A stretch of 13,483 nt of DNA from Firmicutes bacterium HGW-Firmicutes-10 (GTDB taxonomy: Bacteria; Bacillota_I; Bacilli_A; Erysipelotrichales; Erysipelotrichaceae), in NCBI GenBank assembly GCA_002841605.1, contig PHAF01000039.1:1-13483 (forward strand). Direction: 5' to 3'. Under the pieces are notes generated by a model. The model was not told where the DNA came from and made no database searches. It saw only the letters and a list, made by a program, of their open reading frames with translations. The translations under genes and the position numbers were made by a program. Position 1 is the first letter of the stretch. Every line of letters starts with the position of its first letter. Positions 1 to 7,539 of this stretch are shown piece by piece.

Positions 1-1
1 G

Positions 2-1720
2 ATTTCGACGATTCTAATCATGCTTACTTTTCCGCGCATCCTCGAAAGTCCGATCGTTTACTCATTCAGTGAGATTTTCGGAATGGGCATTTCCTTCAAA
101 ATCGACTTAATAAATTATGTATTAATGGTATTTGCTTCGATCATGTTCACCATTACCTCCATATTCAGTTTCGATGAACTTCGTAATCAACTCCATGAGA
201 AGAGTTTCTACTTCTTTATGGTAGTAACTTACGTAGCGACGATTGGCACATTGATGGCCAATGACTTGTTGGCATTTTTCTTATTCTTTGAAATCATGAC
301 TTTCACGACGTATGGAATGATTGTTCACTATCGTGAGGAAGCGCTTGAAGCAGGGAAGATGTACATTACGATGGGCATCGTCGGTGGGTTGAGTATCTTG
401 AGTGGCATTGTCTTGCTTTTTGCCTACACGGGCAGTATTGAGTGGGTTCAGTTGGCAGATAAGTTCAGTCAGTTGGGATTTGTCAAATACCTGATCGCCG
501 GATTATTCATTATCGGCTTTGGGATCAAAGCCGGGCTTGTACCGTTTCACTTTTGGTTGCCAAAAGTATATAAAGCAGCGCCGTTTTCATTGAATGCATT
601 GTCCTCAGGAATCTTAACCAAAGTTGCGGCTTATGGAATTTTGCGGGTAGCGGCCATCGTCTTTTCGGTGGATCGTAATTCACTTTCCTTAGCAGATCTG
701 AATTTATGGTTAACTTCGGCCAATATCGGTCGCGTACTGATATGGTTGGGTATTTTGACTATGGTTGTCGGTGTGTTTCTGGCATTGATTCAGGAAGATG
801 TCAAAAAGATGTTGGCTTATCACAGTGTCTCGCAAATGGGATATATCGTTTTGGGGATCGGTGTTGCGGCGTATCTGGGCTATAAAGGTGCGATGGGATT
901 GAGTGGCAGTTTGTATCATATGATCAATCACGGCTTGTTTAAAGCCTTGTTATTTATGTCAGCCGGTGCGGTGTTCTTATTTACCAAGGAAACCAATATG
1001 TATCGTTTGGGCGGATTATGGAAGAAAATGCCGTTAATAGCACTGTTAGCGCTGATTGGTGTACTAGGGATTACCGGTATGCCGGGATTTAATGGTTTCG
1101 CGAGCAAATCAATCTTGCATCACGCCATTATCGAAGCCTATGAGTATGGTGATACCAGTTTCCGCTATGCGGAGTGGTTATTTACTTTGGTGAGTGCCGG
1201 AACCGTCAGTTCCTTCATGAAATTTTACAGTTACATATTTTTAGGAAAACTACCCCAGCAATTTGAAAACATCCAACCGAAGAAGAACAAGTGGATGAAA
1301 CGGGCGATGGGATCCCTGGCGATCATGATCGTATTTATCGGACTTTTCCCATCGTGGCTGATGGATAATTTTCTGATTAAGGCCTTGCTTTCATTCTCCT
1401 ACGACCCGTCGTTTATAAGTAAGTATATTGTGGGCATGAATTTCTTTAATCTCAAAGATCTTCAGAACATGGTGTTGGTGTATGCATTGGGTGCTTTCAT
1501 ATTTTATATCGGCGTGAAATTTCATTTGTTCCACGCTCATTTACCAAGTTGGATGAATGCGGAGAAATGGCTGTATCGACCCGCCAACAAATTCTGTGAA
1601 CAGTTCCCGGAGTTTTGTGTGATCAGTGTTGAGAAGCCGATGATACGAGGCGATGTCTTCATTTATGTGGTTCTACTAACGTTGCTGTTGGGTGGATTTG
1701 TCGTTTCATTATTATTCTGA
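2..1720 (+). CDS. Antiporter-like (Mrp/NuoL/HycC-type) proton-conducting membrane subunit, 5'-partial
   Basis: This is a polytopic membrane protein of the complex-I/Mrp antiporter-like family, which moves H+ or Na+ across the cytoplasmic membrane as part of a multi-subunit complex. Numbering from the first Met in the window (base 20), the family's buried charges are visible: Glu91 in FFEIMTF, Lys170 in FGIKAGLVPFHFWLP, Lys201 in SGILTKVAAYG, His268 in LAYHSVSQMGY, His300/His304/Lys308 in YHMINHGLFKALLF, and Lys363 in NGFASKS. After the core (to about 450) comes an extension with two more hydrophobic segments (about 482-500 and 545-565) flanking a polar stretch with WLYRPANKF. The frame stays open to the left edge, and the residues before Met (ISTILI) continue a membrane helix, so the true start lies upstream; about 40-50 residues are probably missing. 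Full length would then be near 610, as in NuoL or HycC. Assignment among Mrp, Mbh/Hyc and NADH dehydrogenase is not possible without the neighbours. A terminator follows, so this is the last gene of its operon. Confidence 0.88.
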   Translation: MSTILIMLTFPRILESPIVYSFSEIFGMGISFKIDLINYVLMVFASIMFTITSIFSFDELRNQLHEKSFYFFMVVTYVATIGTLMANDLLAFFLFFEIMTFTTYGMIVHYREEALEAGKMYITMGIVGGLSILSGIVLLFAYTGSIEWVQLADKFSQLGFVKYLIAGLFIIGFGIKAGLVPFHFWLPKVYKAAPFSLNALSSGILTKVAAYGILRVAAIVFSVDRNSLSLADLNLWLTSANIGRVLIWLGILTMVVGVFLALIQEDVKKMLAYHSVSQMGYIVLGIGVAAYLGYKGAMGLSGSLYHMINHGLFKALLFMSAGAVFLFTKETNMYRLGGLWKKMPLIALLALIGVLGITGMPGFNGFASKSILHHAIIEAYEYGDTSFRYAEWLFTLVSAGTVSSFMKFYSYIFLGKLPQQFENIQPKKNKWMKRAMGSLAIMIVFIGLFPSWLMDNFLIKALLSFSYDPSFISKYIVGMNFFNLKDLQNMVLVYALGAFIFYIGVKFHLFHAHLPSWMNAEKWLYRPANKFCEQFPEFCVISVEKPMIRGDVFIYVVLLTLLLGGFVVSLLF

Positions 1721-1736
1721 ATTGAAAGTATACTCT

Positions 1737-1776
1737 TGAGAACATCCATAATCGTTGTTCTCATTTTTATTATTTT
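1737..1776 (+). terminator. Rho-independent terminator after the antiporter-like gene
   Basis: Seen directly: an 8-bp stem TGAGAACA (1737-1744) / TGTTCTCA (1756-1763), an 11-nt loop, then a T-rich tract TTTTTATTATTTT (1764-1776). It begins 16 bases after the stop codon. It closes the ion-pump operon and separates it from the M48 gene. Confidence 0.75.
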
Positions 1777-1800
1777 CCCTCTTACTTTTAAAGAGCTATA

Positions 1801-1816
1801 TGATAAAATCTTATCA
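1801..1816 (+). promoter_or_regulatory. Possible extended -10 promoter of the M48 gene, overlapped by an inverted repeat
   Basis: TGATAAAAT (1801-1809) fits an extended -10 (TG-n-TAAAAT); no good -35 is visible upstream. The same bases form an inverted repeat TGATAA-AATC-TTATCA (1801-1816), which could be an operator or chance in AT-rich DNA. The M48 start lies about 40 bases downstream. Confidence 0.35.
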
Positions 1817-1848
1817 GAAAGCTTCGCTTGAGCTGTGTGTGAGGGGAC

Positions 1849-3651
1849 ATGGAAAAATTAAAATTAAAGTTTTTGGCTAATCTGGGATTTGTATATTATT
1901 TGTCCTTGATAATTGGGACGTTGGTGCTGTTAGCATTGGCCGGATTGGCGATGTTTGGCAGTGATCAGATTCGTTTGTCTGGTATGAGAACCATATTATA
2001 CATGGTGGCTTTTGCCGGTGCGTTGATTGCATCTCTGGTAAAAACACTCATCGTAAAGATGCCGGAGCCCCAAGGTTTTGAACTTACAGAAGCAAATGCA
2101 CCAAAACTCTGGAGACTGATTGAGGAAATCCGTAATAAAATCGATTTTCCGCCGATGGAACGTATTATCATCACTCACGAACTCGGCGCTTCAGTGGTTG
2201 AGTATTACTCGTATGGTGTTTTTGGTAAACTGAAGCGCTATATGTTTGTCGGAATGCCTTTGATTATGGCATTGAGTGAAGAAGAGCTGATGGCTGTTCT
2301 GGCTCATGAGTGTTCACACTTATCCAAAGCTCACAGCAACAGTTACTTTAAACTGTATCGAGCAAAATTGATCTGGTCAGAAGTATATCATAATTATACG
2401 GAGAAATCGCGCAGACAGAATTTTCTGATCACCAGTTTTCTGTTTCGATACGTACCCGCCATCAATAACGCGCTTTTTAAATACAGCCGCGAAAATGAAT
2501 TTGAGGCAGACCGGATGGCTGCATCCATAACCAGTCCAGAAGCTTTAAGTTCTGCTTTGTTTCGCTTGATTCTTTTGAATCATTATCTAAGTAGTGATTT
2601 CTGGCCCAAAATCAATCTGTTGAGCCGAACTGAAGCTAATGCACCTATGGATGTTTACAGTCGGATGTATCGTGCCCTCCAACAGTCAGTCGGATTAGAA
2701 GTCCAAGCAAAGTTTATAGAATTCTTGTCGAAGGAAGTATCGCTGCCCTATGCGACACATCCCACCTATTTGCAGCGTATTGAGAATTTAGGCGTTGTAA
2801 TGCCTGTTAGTCTTGAAAACACATCGGATCGCAATATTCTAAAAGCGGATGATCATCCATTAATTCAGTCGATGAGTGCTCAATGGAAACAATTGGTAAG
2901 TGAAAAGTGGAAAGAAAATCACGCAGAGTGGCAACAGAATGTTAATAAACTCAATATTTTGAAAAAAGAAGCTAAGAACTCCACGGTCAATCTAACTGAT
3001 CCTGATAAATTTGAACACTACATTCACTTAACCGAGGCCATTGAAGGCCATCAGTCAGCATTCGAACTGGCTCACTCAAACTTAAAAAGTGATCCTGATA
3101 ATATCGATTCAAGATTCCATTATGGTCGTCTATTACTTGAAAGCGGTGATGAACAAGGAACAGACATACTCAAGTCAGTCATTTCAGATGAGCCCAAATA
3201 TACGCTTTTGTGCAACAATCTGCTGATGAGTCATGCCTTTACAAAAGGGCTAAAAGAAGAAGCATTTCAGTATTATCAGCATGCTCGAGATTTTGCCCGT
3301 TCTTTTTCAGAGGTAAATGAAGAACGAAGCTATATTCGTGATACAGATCGCTTTATTTCTCATGATTTACCAAATGAAGCAGTTGCCAGAGTAATTCGGG
3401 CACTTAAGGCTACAGGTGTTCTAAAAGCATACTTGGTTTTAAGGGTTTTCGAATATGCACCGGAGATACCGGAATATCTATTGGCTGTGCAACTTAAAAA
3501 AGATGCCTCAAAGAGTGATTATCTAGCTGTACGAAAAGCGATTCTTGATGAGATATCACCTTGTTGGCATATATTCATAGTGTCATTAGGTAAAAAAACA
3601 CTGAAAGTTGAGTATAACTTTCAACAGATTGCAGATTCCAGAATCATGTAG
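1849..3651 (+). CDS. Membrane-anchored M48 (HtpX/Ste24-like) zinc metallopeptidase with long TPR-like C-terminal half
   Basis: Predicted zinc endopeptidase of family M48. Two hydrophobic helices (about 14-36 and 48-66) anchor it in the membrane. The catalytic motif HECSH is at 153-157 (His153, Glu154, His157), and the third ligand motif ExxxD is at 217-221 within SRENEFEADRMA. A family-typical THPTYLQRIENL follows at 303-313. HtpX is about 290 residues, whereas this protein is 600: residues about 385-485 (EAIEGHQSAFELAHSNLK, then further helical pairs) look like degenerate TPR repeats, probably for substrate or partner binding. The ATG at 1849 is chosen because an in-frame TGA ends at 1842; the Shine-Dalgarno AGGGG (1842-1846) sits unusually close, 2 bases away. 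The gene is monocistronic, between two terminators and convergent with the unknown gene. HtpX-like relatives act in membrane-protein quality control; that role is inferred here. Sampled lines look more AT-rich than the tsa genes. Confidence 0.88.
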   Translation: MEKLKLKFLANLGFVYYLSLIIGTLVLLALAGLAMFGSDQIRLSGMRTILYMVAFAGALIASLVKTLIVKMPEPQGFELTEANAPKLWRLIEEIRNKIDFPPMERIIITHELGASVVEYYSYGVFGKLKRYMFVGMPLIMALSEEELMAVLAHECSHLSKAHSNSYFKLYRAKLIWSEVYHNYTEKSRRQNFLITSFLFRYVPAINNALFKYSRENEFEADRMAASITSPEALSSALFRLILLNHYLSSDFWPKINLLSRTEANAPMDVYSRMYRALQQSVGLEVQAKFIEFLSKEVSLPYATHPTYLQRIENLGVVMPVSLENTSDRNILKADDHPLIQSMSAQWKQLVSEKWKENHAEWQQNVNKLNILKKEAKNSTVNLTDPDKFEHYIHLTEAIEGHQSAFELAHSNLKSDPDNIDSRFHYGRLLLESGDEQGTDILKSVISDEPKYTLLCNNLLMSHAFTKGLKEEAFQYYQHARDFARSFSEVNEERSYIRDTDRFISHDLPNEAVARVIRALKATGVLKAYLVLRVFEYAPEIPEYLLAVQLKKDASKSDYLAVRKAILDEISPCWHIFIVSLGKKTLKVEYNFQQIADSRIM

Positions 3652-3689
3652 CATTCTAAGAATCAATATACCAATAATTTTCAGAATTT

Positions 3690-3714
3690 AAAACTCTCGA
3701 TCATCGAGAGTTTT
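3690..3714. terminator. Bidirectional terminator, perfect 25-bp palindrome
   Basis: Arms AAAACTCTCGAT (3690-3701) and ATCGAGAGTTTT (3703-3714) are exact reverse complements around a single C. The stem is flanked by A's and T's on each side, so each strand's transcript ends in a U tract. It lies between the convergent M48 gene (ends 3651) and the minus-strand gene (ends 3731) and can serve both. Confidence 0.8.
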
Positions 3715-3730
3715 CTGATTAAAATATAAG

Positions 3731-4819
3731 TCAAGTTGATTCACCATACTCCAATCGATAAATCCGTAAGCATTCACCTGGAACATAAATGTAAGCATAC
3801 TCACTTGTGTTGCCTGATGTTAGGATATAGTCATCCGAATATGCCATCGGACAACCTTTCATTGAACACTTGGCTATAACTTTTCCTTCAGAATCCATTA
3901 CCATGATTCCGTTTTTGAAATTAGAAATTAACAACTGTCCTTGACTGTTAAAAGCAAATGGAAAATATCCTTGTGGCATATACAGTTGTTTTCCTCTAAA
4001 GGATATTGGCGAAGAATCGGACATTATGACTCTGACTCGCGGATAGCTTTCAGCAAATTTGAAAATTTCGTCAGTTTGATCGGTGAAAGAAACTCGAGGT
4101 ATATCGCTTTCCTCTACTGGTTCCAATCGTCCGCGATTAAACCAAACGGTTCGAAGATTACCTTTGAAAAGTTGAGATTCTGGCGAATCAAAGCCAAACA
4201 AGAAGTAACTCGGAGCCAATTGACTAGTATCAAAAAATCTTTTGCGAAACAGTTTTCCTGGAATAGTCTCCATTAGTTTGATCCGGACATTAGCATTTTT
4301 GCCTCTGAGTTTTTTCTCTTCCGCTTGGTAAGCATTATATTTTTCCTCGCCACGGATTTTGCGTAAAAGCTCAGGGTTTTCCTTGAGGACTTCAGGAAAA
4401 ATAAGTAGACTGACGCCTAGATACTCCTCAAGCAACTCTGTCAGAAGTTCAGCATCAGAACAAGAGATTATATTCGAAAGTCTTCGCTTAAAACCTGATT
4501 CTGGATAGCCAAGCAGTGAGGGAATGTTAAACACACCTTTATTTTTTTCGCTATCATAGGTGTCTATGCGTGATACGCATTTTCCGGCAATATACAATTC
4601 CAGTAAGATCTCATCGCTATCGAACATTCCGAAAAGTAAAACCGGTGCTGAGATATTTTTGGAGAGTTTACGGGTCTCCCGTTGCAAAGTCATGAAGTCT
4701 TTCGGTTCTATTGATGGTAGCAGCGTCTGCCAATCCTTTGAAAATGATCGAAAGATGCCATAGGATGCATCAATACTTTCTCTAGTAAATATACTCACGC
4801 TTGATAGTGTTGTTCCCAT
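3731..4819 (-). CDS. Conserved-looking protein of unknown function, 362 aa
   Basis: I do not recognise a characterised family. The predicted product is soluble: no signal peptide and no membrane helix. Residues 1-190 look mixed alpha/beta with a charged helix at about 147-175 (KENPELLRKIRGEEKYNAYQ). Residues about 265-362 contain short beta-rich units such as GQLLISNFKNGIMVMDSEGK that resemble beta-propeller blades. There are five Cys (81, 120, 318, 323, 350); 318 and 323 form CSMKGC, too little to claim a metal site. I prefer the ATG at 4819, preceded by GGGAG (plus-strand 4830-4834, 10-base spacing), over a TTG 12 codons upstream that has no ribosome binding site. The gene stands alone, convergent with the M48 gene and divergent from tsaE. 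Sampled lines run about 32-43% GC against about 48% in a tsaE line. It could be an orphan accessory or immunity-like protein, but nothing in the sequence proves this. Confidence 0.75.
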   Translation of the reverse strand: MGTTLSSVSIFTRESIDASYGIFRSFSKDWQTLLPSIEPKDFMTLQRETRKLSKNISAPVLLFGMFDSDEILLELYIAGKCVSRIDTYDSEKNKGVFNIPSLLGYPESGFKRRLSNIISCSDAELLTELLEEYLGVSLLIFPEVLKENPELLRKIRGEEKYNAYQAEEKKLRGKNANVRIKLMETIPGKLFRKRFFDTSQLAPSYFLFGFDSPESQLFKGNLRTVWFNRGRLEPVEESDIPRVSFTDQTDEIFKFAESYPRVRVIMSDSSPISFRGKQLYMPQGYFPFAFNSQGQLLISNFKNGIMVMDSEGKVIAKCSMKGCPMAYSDDYILTSGNTSEYAYIYVPGECLRIYRLEYGEST

Positions 4820-4858
4820 AATTACATTTCTCCCGCTGTTGAATGATATATTCAATAT

Positions 4859-4888
4859 ACAATATTTTCAGATAAAATGAAATCGCAA
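4859..4888 (-). promoter_or_regulatory. Weak candidate promoter for the unknown minus-strand gene
   Basis: On the minus strand, TTGCGA (plus 4883-4888) and TATTGT (plus 4859-4864) are 18 bases apart, about 40 bases upstream of the chosen ATG. The region is very AT-rich (14 G/C of 60 in 4861-4920), so chance matches are likely. Confidence 0.3.
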
Positions 4889-4999
4889 TTACTTTGCTAA
4901 TTGACAACTTTATAAACAACAATTTTACTAGTAACCAAACAGTAAGCCACTCAAATTTTTGAACCAATCGTTTGACGATTCTTCAGTTGCTTATTTCTA

Positions 5000-5022
5000 T
5001 GATATAATACTCAAGACAGGAG
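5000..5022 (+). promoter_or_regulatory. Extended -10 promoter and ribosome binding site of the tsaE-tsaB-rimI-tsaD operon
   Basis: TGATATAAT (5000-5008) is an exact extended -10 element (TG-n-TATAAT); no convincing -35 lies 16-18 bases upstream, which fits extended -10 promoters. Transcription would begin near 5015, giving a very short leader. AGGAG (5018-5022) is followed by 7 bases and the tsaE ATG. Upstream, AATCGT-TTG-ACGATT (4966-4980) is a perfect small inverted repeat that could bind a regulator. Confidence 0.65.
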
Positions 5023-5029
5023 ATTACGT

Positions 5030-5476
5030 ATGGAATTGATTAAACAAACCTACTCTGCCCAAGAAACAAAACAAATGGCTCAGCAACTGGGCCAATCCAT
5101 AGAACAAGGCCTCTTGATAACATTGCAAGGGGATTTAGGTGCGGGGAAAACGACATTTGCCCAAGGTCTCGCCAAGGGATTAGGTATCGAAAAAACCGTG
5201 AACAGCCCAACCTTTACCATCAGTAAGATATATTATGGCCGCATGAACCTGATTCACATCGATGCCTATCGCCTCGAAGGATTGCATCAGGATTTAGGAT
5301 TCGATGAATTCTTTGATCCGCAATGGGTATGCGTCGTCGAATGGCCCAAATACATTCAAGAGATCTTACCGAAAAACCGCATCGACATTCGCATCATCCG
5401 AATTGATGAGCAATCGCGACTTTTTCATTTCACGTGTGATGACACGTTGGCGCACGTACTGGAGGGTATCGTATGA
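5030..5476 (+). CDS. tsaE: TsaE, tRNA t6A biosynthesis ATPase
   Basis: Small P-loop ATPase that works with TsaB and TsaD in forming N6-threonylcarbamoyladenosine at position 37 of ANN-decoding tRNAs; the cycle needs its ATP hydrolysis. The Walker A motif GDLGAGKT is at residues 34-41, followed by family hallmarks SPTFTI (59-64), HIDAYRL (76-82) and VVEWPKY (102-108). The length of 148 aa is normal. The ATG at 5030 has an AGGAG seven bases upstream. It is first in a four-gene unit; its stop overlaps the tsaB start (ATGA at 5473-5476). In B. subtilis the ortholog is ydiB, in the same order. TsaC, the threonylcarbamoyl-AMP synthase that completes the pathway, is not in this window. Confidence 0.96.
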   Translation: MELIKQTYSAQETKQMAQQLGQSIEQGLLITLQGDLGAGKTTFAQGLAKGLGIEKTVNSPTFTISKIYYGRMNLIHIDAYRLEGLHQDLGFDEFFDPQWVCVVEWPKYIQEILPKNRIDIRIIRIDEQSRLFHFTCDDTLAHVLEGIV

Positions 5477-6075
5477 AACAATTATTTATAGATACCGCCC
5501 ATCGTCATCTGACGGTTGCCTGTGTTGAAAATGGAGTCATCGTATCACTCATTCATCAAGAGGCTTTTAAATCTCAGTCCGAAAAAGTGATGAATGCGAT
5601 TGATGAATGCTTTAAACAGGCGATGTGGCAACCCCGCCAACTTCAATCGGTCGTACTGACCGAAGGACCCGGAAGTTACACCGGTGTCCGTATAGCTATG
5701 ACCATTGCCAAAGTACTGGCCAGTGTCGCACCGATCACGATTTATACAACTACCTCGTTACAGCTGATTGCCGGATCCAATATGAATACATTTGTGTTGA
5801 TTGATGCCCGTTCAGCGCGTGTTTATGGCGGGTTGGTTGATGAAGGACGGTTGGTTGACGATGCCTCGATATATACGATTGAACAAGTACAGCAACTTAA
5901 AGAAACTCACCCTCACTGGCAGTTTGTCGGTGACTTACATCTGATCGGTGAATCGGATCGGTGGATGGATATTGAGGACGGTATATTAACATGTATTAAG
6001 AATGCCCGAGTTGTGGATGATATCGACGCATTGATTCCGCTTTACTTAAAGAGCAATCAGGAGTATCAGTTATGA
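5473..6075 (+). CDS. tsaB: TsaB, t6A complex dimerisation subunit
   Basis: Paralog of TsaD with an ASKHA-type fold that bridges TsaD and TsaE; it lacks its own catalytic activity in characterised systems. Seen here: the N-terminal FIDTAHRHLTVA strand pair, the family signature TEGPGSYTGVRIAMT (63-77), and LIDARSARVYGG (109-120). The segment QSEKV at 35-39 replaces the more usual HSE. At 200 aa it is somewhat shorter at the C-terminus than the E. coli protein (231), which is common in Bacillota. The start overlaps the tsaE stop by four bases, with GGAGG at 5461-5465 seven bases upstream, so translation is probably coupled. It overlaps rimI in the same way at its 3' end. Confidence 0.95.
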   Translation: MKQLFIDTAHRHLTVACVENGVIVSLIHQEAFKSQSEKVMNAIDECFKQAMWQPRQLQSVVLTEGPGSYTGVRIAMTIAKVLASVAPITIYTTTSLQLIAGSNMNTFVLIDARSARVYGGLVDEGRLVDDASIYTIEQVQQLKETHPHWQFVGDLHLIGESDRWMDIEDGILTCIKNARVVDDIDALIPLYLKSNQEYQL

Positions 6076-6524
6076 TGATTCGAGTTATGAATGAACAAGA
6101 CATCGAAGAGGTCTTGTTGTTGGAAAAAGAATTATTCTCTTCCCCTTGGAATCGTGAGCACTTTCTTTTTGAACTCAACGAAAATCCGTTTTCACTTTGT
6201 CTGGTCGGCATCGTTGATGATCAGATCATTTCAGCAAGTTGTGCGTGGATCATCTATGAACGGGCAGAAATATCGACTATCGGCGTGCACAAAGCATATC
6301 AACGCAAAGGCTATGCCAAGAAAATGTTAAAGATGATTCATGACCATGTGAAAAAGCAGGGTGTCAGTCAGATATTTTTGGAAGTACGGGTATCCAATGT
6401 GCCCGCAATCGCTTTGTATGAATCCTTTGGATACAAAGTTACCAAAATCCGAAAGAATTACTATTCGGACAATCATGAAGATGCTTATGAAATGATGGCG
6501 GAGGTGAGATATCTTGTCAAATAA
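6072..6524 (+). CDS. rimI: RimI, ribosomal protein S18-alanine N-acetyltransferase
   Basis: GNAT-family N-terminal acetyltransferase using acetyl-CoA; the E. coli and Salmonella enzyme acetylates the N-terminal Ala of ribosomal protein S18. The acetyl-CoA binding motif QRKGYA is at 77-82, preceded by EISTIGVHKAY. Glu104 in FLEVRVSN and Tyr116 in ALYESFGY match the general acid/base residues of RimI, and the C-terminal IRKNYY fits the RimI signature. At 150 aa it is full length. Two tandem ATGs (6072, 6075) follow AGGAG (6059-6063) by 8 or 11 bases; the first overlaps the tsaB stop and is preferred. Its position between tsaB and tsaD is the conserved Bacillota order. Substrates other than S18 are possible. 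Confidence 0.92.
   Translation: MMIRVMNEQDIEEVLLLEKELFSSPWNREHFLFELNENPFSLCLVGIVDDQIISASCAWIIYERAEISTIGVHKAYQRKGYAKKMLKMIHDHVKKQGVSQIFLEVRVSNVPAIALYESFGYKVTKIRKNYYSDNHEDAYEMMAEVRYLVK
6500..6516 (+). promoter_or_regulatory. Strong Shine-Dalgarno fixing the TTG start of tsaD
   Basis: GGAGGTGA (6500-6507), a near-complete match to the 16S 3' end, lies 6 bases before TTG (6514-6516), inside the end of rimI. No in-frame ATG precedes the conserved AIETSCDET strand, so the start is TTG. An unusually strong site paired with a weak start codon suggests a tuned, coupled level of TsaD. Confidence 0.8.
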
Positions 6525-7527
6525 ATCGCTGATTTGCGCTATTGAAACGAGCTGTGATGAAACAGCCATTGCATTTATTGCGGATGGCAGTAAAGTTTTA
6601 TCCAATGTTGTCTCATCGCAAATCGATACACACCGCGGCTTTGGCGGAGTCATGCCGGAAGTTGCTTCTCGTTTGCATATCGAACAGATTTCCCTGGTTT
6701 TGAAGGAAGCCATTGAGAAATCAGGGGTTACTATGGAAGATGTCGATGCCATCGCTTTTACCCAGGGACCGGGATTGATCGGATCCTTGCACATCGGCGT
6801 ACTAGCTTCTAAAACTTTGGCATGGTACTACCAAAAACCGTTGGTTCCCATCCATCATATCGCCGGACATATATATGCCAATGCTTTTGTCACGGAGATT
6901 CAATTTCCGTTGTTAGCACTGGTCGTCTCTGGCGGACATACGGAACTTGTCTATATGAAAGAAGATTACAACTTTGAGATCCTGGGAACCACGCAGGATG
7001 ATGCAATTGGTGAAGCCTATGATAAAGTGGCGCGAGTGATGGAACTGGGATATCCCGGGGGACCGGCCATCGATGCCTTGGCTAAACAAGGCACAACTCA
7101 GTATGTTCTGCCACGGGTCAGAACCGAGAAGCCACTGGACTTTTCATTCAGCGGCTTAAAATCTGCCGTCTTACAACTGGTTTTAAAAGAAGAAAGACAT
7201 GGACGAGAACTGGATAAAGCCAATCTGGCCTATGCCTTTCAAGAAGCCGTCTTGGATGAAGTGTTGTTTAAAACGAAGAAAGCACTAGAAACGGTTGAGG
7301 TGCGTCAAGTCGTGTTGGCCGGAGGAGTTTCCGCGAATTCCCGTTTGCGCGAACGTCTGACAAGAATGATGGATGGCTATCCGGATATCGCATTGTCGAT
7401 TCCGCCTTTATGGTGTACCACGGACAACGCGGCGATGATCGGGGCGGCCGGAGCCGTTGCGTTTAAAAAGGGGATTCGAGCCGACTTTTCAACATCTGCA
7501 AAAGCCGGATATGATTTAGAAGTTTAA
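6514..7527 (+). CDS. tsaD: TsaD, tRNA threonylcarbamoyladenosine transferase subunit
   Basis: Catalytic subunit (Kae1/Gcp/YgjD family) that transfers the threonylcarbamoyl group from TC-AMP to A37 of tRNA with TsaB and TsaE. The full set of motifs is present: AIETSCDET (9-17), metal ligands His115 and His119 in HHIAGHIYANA, VVSGGHTEL (137-145), DDAIGEAYDKVAR (162-174), AGGVSANSRLRERL (269-282) and TDNAAMIGAAG with metal ligand Asp304. The length of 337 aa is normal. It starts at TTG with a strong ribosome binding site and overlaps rimI by 11 bases. No T-tract terminator follows, so some transcripts may run into rex 58 bases downstream. Formerly annotated as a glycoprotease; that activity is not supported for the family. 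Confidence 0.97.
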   Translation: MSNKSLICAIETSCDETAIAFIADGSKVLSNVVSSQIDTHRGFGGVMPEVASRLHIEQISLVLKEAIEKSGVTMEDVDAIAFTQGPGLIGSLHIGVLASKTLAWYYQKPLVPIHHIAGHIYANAFVTEIQFPLLALVVSGGHTELVYMKEDYNFEILGTTQDDAIGEAYDKVARVMELGYPGGPAIDALAKQGTTQYVLPRVRTEKPLDFSFSGLKSAVLQLVLKEERHGRELDKANLAYAFQEAVLDEVLFKTKKALETVEVRQVVLAGGVSANSRLRERLTRMMDGYPDIALSIPPLWCTTDNAAMIGAAGAVAFKKGIRADFSTSAKAGYDLEV

Positions 7528-7539
7528 TTCGACAGATTA

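Noticed and set aside
3941..4276. 111-codon open frame on the plus strand
   Set aside because: Antisense to the unknown minus-strand gene, with no ribosome binding site that I can see and no domain features.
4901..4929. TTGACA-17-TTTACT as an upstream tsaE promoter
   Set aside because: The -35 is perfect but the -10 matches only 4 of 6 bases in AT-rich DNA; the extended -10 at 5000-5008 is far better placed.
4782..4967. Hydrophobic 61-codon minus-strand frame that could be a small membrane peptide
   Set aside because: It begins with TTG, has no Shine-Dalgarno, overlaps the start of the unknown gene, and its hydrophobicity follows from very AT-rich DNA.
4972..5008. TTGACG as the -35 partner of the tsaE TATAAT
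   Set aside because: The spacer would be 25 bases, too long for a vegetative promoter.
6327..6794. 155-codon open frame on the minus strand
   Set aside because: It lies fully antisense to rimI and tsaD, both of which are certain, and its translation has no recognisable motif.
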